Assembly (NCBI GenBank): GCA_963765105.1
Contig: CAVXUW010000004.1
Coordinates: 62,001 to 126,000, forward strand
DNA from: CALMEC01 sp963765105
GTDB lineage: Bacteria; Actinomycetota; Thermoleophilia; Miltoncostaeales; Miltoncostaeaceae
Length of the DNA: 64,000 nucleotides
Direction of reading: 5' to 3'
Part shown: positions 62,363 through 64,000 of the stretch, one piece after another
Layout: every line of letters starts with the position of its first letter
Numbering within the stretch: the stretch's first letter is position 1
Made by a program: the position numbers and the translations under genes
Notes under the pieces: model-generated
Told to the model about the DNA's origin: nothing
What the model saw: the letters and a program-made list of their open reading frames with translations, nothing else
The model's database searches: none

Positions 62363-63237
62363 TGGCCGTCTCTCCGTCGGGGGCATCGTCGTTCTCACCG
62401 AGGTACGCCTGCGCCACACGGGCGGCCAGGGCGCGTACTCGCCAGATATAGGCCCCGCGCTCAGTGGGGCTAATGACGCCGCGGGCATCCAACAGGTTGA
62501 ACGTGTGACTGCACTTCAGCACCTGGTCGTAGGCCGGAAGCACCAAGCCGGCGTCGAGACACCGGCCGCACTCGGCCTCGTGCTCACCAAACCGTCCAAA
62601 CAGGGAATCGGTGTCGGCGATCTCGAAGTTGTAGCGGCTCCACTGCCGTTCGTTCTCGTGGTAGACGTCGCCGTAGGTCACGCCGTGGGCCCATTCCAGG
62701 TCGTACACAGAACCGACACCCTGCAGGTACATGGCGATACGCTCCAGGCCATAGGTCAGCTCCGCCGAGATGGGTTTGAGGTCGATGCCACCAGCCTGTT
62801 GGAAGTAGGTGAACTGGGTGATCTCCATCCCGTCCATCCACACTTCCCAGCCGAGGCCCCATGCGCCGAGTGTGGGGCCCTCCCAGTCGTCTTCGACAAA
62901 GCGGATGTCGTGTTCGGCCGGGTTGATCCCAAGCGCAGTGAGCGAACCGAGGTAGAGGTCTTGCACGTCATCCGGTGAGGGTTTGAGGATGCACTTGGTA
63001 CTGGAAGTAGTGCTGAAGGCGGAAGGGGTTCTCGCCGTAGCGACCGTCGGTGGGGCGAATGGACGGCTCCACGTAGGCGGTGCGCCACGGTTTGGCGTCC
63101 AGGCTGCGCAGCAGCGTGGCCGGGTTGAACGTGCCTGCCCCGACCTCGGTGTGGTACGGGCTCATCAGCACGCACCCGCGTGAGGCCCAGTAGGCGTTCA
63201 GGTTCGTGATGACTTCCTGGAAGCTAGGTCCCGCCAA
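62355..63237 (-). CDS. glyQ: Glycyl-tRNA synthetase alpha subunit (one-base frameshift in this sequence)
   Basis: The catalytic subunit, about 293 residues when repaired. The first frame reads SFQEVITNLNAYWASRGCVL then SPYHTEVGAGTFNPATLLRS and ends wrongly at 62,968 after LQHYFQYQVHPQTLTG. With one A removed from CCAAGTGC (62,995-62,996) it reads QYQCILKPSPDDVQDLYLGS, the expected motif, and joins the second frame TALGINPAEHDIRFVEDDWE and GLGWEVWMDGMEITQFTYFQ to the stop. I start at the TTG at 63,237, with GGAGGAACGG before it. Because this is the only glycyl-tRNA synthetase seen, a true null is unlikely. Confidence 0.92.
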
Positions 63238-63294
63238 CCGTTCCTCCGTGTTCGCCGCGAGGTCGGGGAGTCTACCGAGCAACCGAGGGGACGG

Positions 63295-64000
63295 TTAGAG
63301 CGGAGCTGCCGCGCGCAACACCACCCCAAGATGCTCCTGAAGCACCAACCCCACCAGGCGTTCCACACCAACGGCGGCGCCGGGCGTAAGCGCATCCGCC
63401 GTCCCGGCCAGGGGCTGGCCCACCAGCTGGGCGAACGCCGCAAAGACGTCAGCATCGACTGGTTCGCCGAGACGGGAACAGTCCTGGCAGAGCCCGCCGC
63501 CGACGCGCGCGGAGAACCCCACCAGCGGTTCGGTGGACCCACACGATGCACATGTTGCCAATCGGGGCAGGATGCCTGCGACCACGAGAAGCTTCGCCAG
63601 CACGCCCAGAACAATCGGATCGTGCCGTGGCGGACGCTCGCTCGCCGGAGTCGTGGCGAGTAGTGCGAGTCCACGGGAGACCAGGTTGTAGGCCGCCTCG
63701 TTCGGCTCGTGCTCACCGAGCACGCGCATCGTCGCCTCAAGGATCGAGCTGGCGGCCCGGAGGCGATATCCCTCCACCCAGAGCCCGGCGTGCGATTCAA
63801 CCACCTGGGCCTGACGCACCGTGTGCATCTCGCCACGACCTTCGTGAAGGCCCAGATGCACCCGCACCCCCGGCTGAAGGCGCCCCCCGAGTTTGGATCC
63901 GGACTTGCGTGTGCCTTTGGCGATCGCGGAAACCCGTCCCCGCTCACGCGTGTAGAGCGTGAGCACGGTGTCGGCCTCGCCGTAACGAATGGCCCGCAAC
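63295..64000 (-). CDS. recO: DNA repair protein RecO (5' end outside the window)
   Basis: About 235 residues are present. LRAIRYGEADTVLTLYTRER then GRVSAIAKGTRKSGSKLGGR is the N-terminal OB-fold of RecO; the C-terminal part has the zinc cysteines CASCGSTEPLVGFSARVGGG and LCQDC. RecO works with RecR and RecF to load RecA on SSB-coated gaps. The Leu at the window edge corresponds to an internal residue of the usual 'a.VLr...ygE.D', so a few codons and the start are missing. It lies upstream of glyQ, as in several actinobacteria and clostridia. Confidence 0.92.
   Translation of the reverse strand, partial: LRAIRYGEADTVLTLYTRERGRVSAIAKGTRKSGSKLGGRLQPGVRVHLGLHEGRGEMHTVRQAQVVESHAGLWVEGYRLRAASSILEATMRVLGEHEPNEAAYNLVSRGLALLATTPASERPPRHDPIVLGVLAKLLVVAGILPRLATCASCGSTEPLVGFSARVGGGLCQDCSRLGEPVDADVFAAFAQLVGQPLAGTADALTPGAAVGVERLVGLVLQEHLGVVLRAAAPL

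Overview
The window is GC-rich, densely packed bacterial chromosome. The gene content points to an actinobacterium, most likely one of the deep lineages such as Thermoleophilia: GTG and TTG starts are common, a two-subunit (alpha2beta2-type) glycyl-tRNA synthetase lies beside pyruvate phosphate dikinase, ScpA/ScpB sit next to an RluB-type pseudouridine synthase, and there are several exported proteins of types common in that group. This is inference from gene content; no 16S rRNA or tRNA gene was seen.

Layout. 0.4-4.3 kb holds accessory genes: an exported protein, a hydrolase remnant, a 2OG-Fe(II) oxygenase, and a membrane-anchored protein whose C-terminus is a (x-Asn-Glu)n triplet repeat. 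4.3-11.3 kb is a co-directional cydABDC cluster for cytochrome bd oxidase, followed without a gap by a DsbA-like thioredoxin and a VKOR protein, so respiratory quinol oxidation and disulfide formation share one transcription unit. 11.3-18.1 kb is a graveyard: a broken and an intact AAA+/DUF4143 ATPase, two decayed copies of the 3' end of a PQQ-type sugar dehydrogenase, an ISL3-type fragment, an IS3-type element with perfect 27-bp ends that is itself interrupted by an IS30-type remnant, and a broken MarR-like gene. 18.2-25.3 kb has a YbdK-type ligase, a DUF4389 membrane protein, a large exported nuclease and a broken FG-GAP repeat protein. 25.5-26.05 kb has no convincing protein gene but is full of hairpins, including a good rho-independent terminator behind an isolated, perfect Shine-Dalgarno sequence.

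26-34.8 kb is mainly core metabolism on the minus strand: hisC-aroF-tyrA (aromatic amino acids), a TPR-GGDEF protein, a DUF1361 membrane protein, then scpA-scpB-rluB-aroH as one overlapping operon. A plus-strand exported-protein gene (35.1-36.5 kb) separates trpS from scpA, and a diverged copy of the trpS 3' end lies on the scpA side. 37.7-46.2 kb holds a hydrolase, a CPBP protease, a MarR regulator divergent from an acyl-CoA mutase/thiolase/acyl-CoA dehydrogenase operon, an AI-2E-family permease and an orphan DNA methyltransferase. 46.4-49.3 kb is a molybdate operon (regulator-modA-modB-modC). The right end carries a C26 amidohydrolase, an EamA exporter, a PAC2 protein, a CDF metal transporter, MarC, and a minus-strand run recO-glyQ-glyS-ppdK-HerA-like ATPase-unknown protein-dgt-marC.

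Caution on sequence quality: several conserved genes, including the essential glyQ and scpA, are interrupted by single-base shifts that a one-base edit would repair. These look more like consensus errors than biology, so frameshift calls throughout the window should be read with that in mind.
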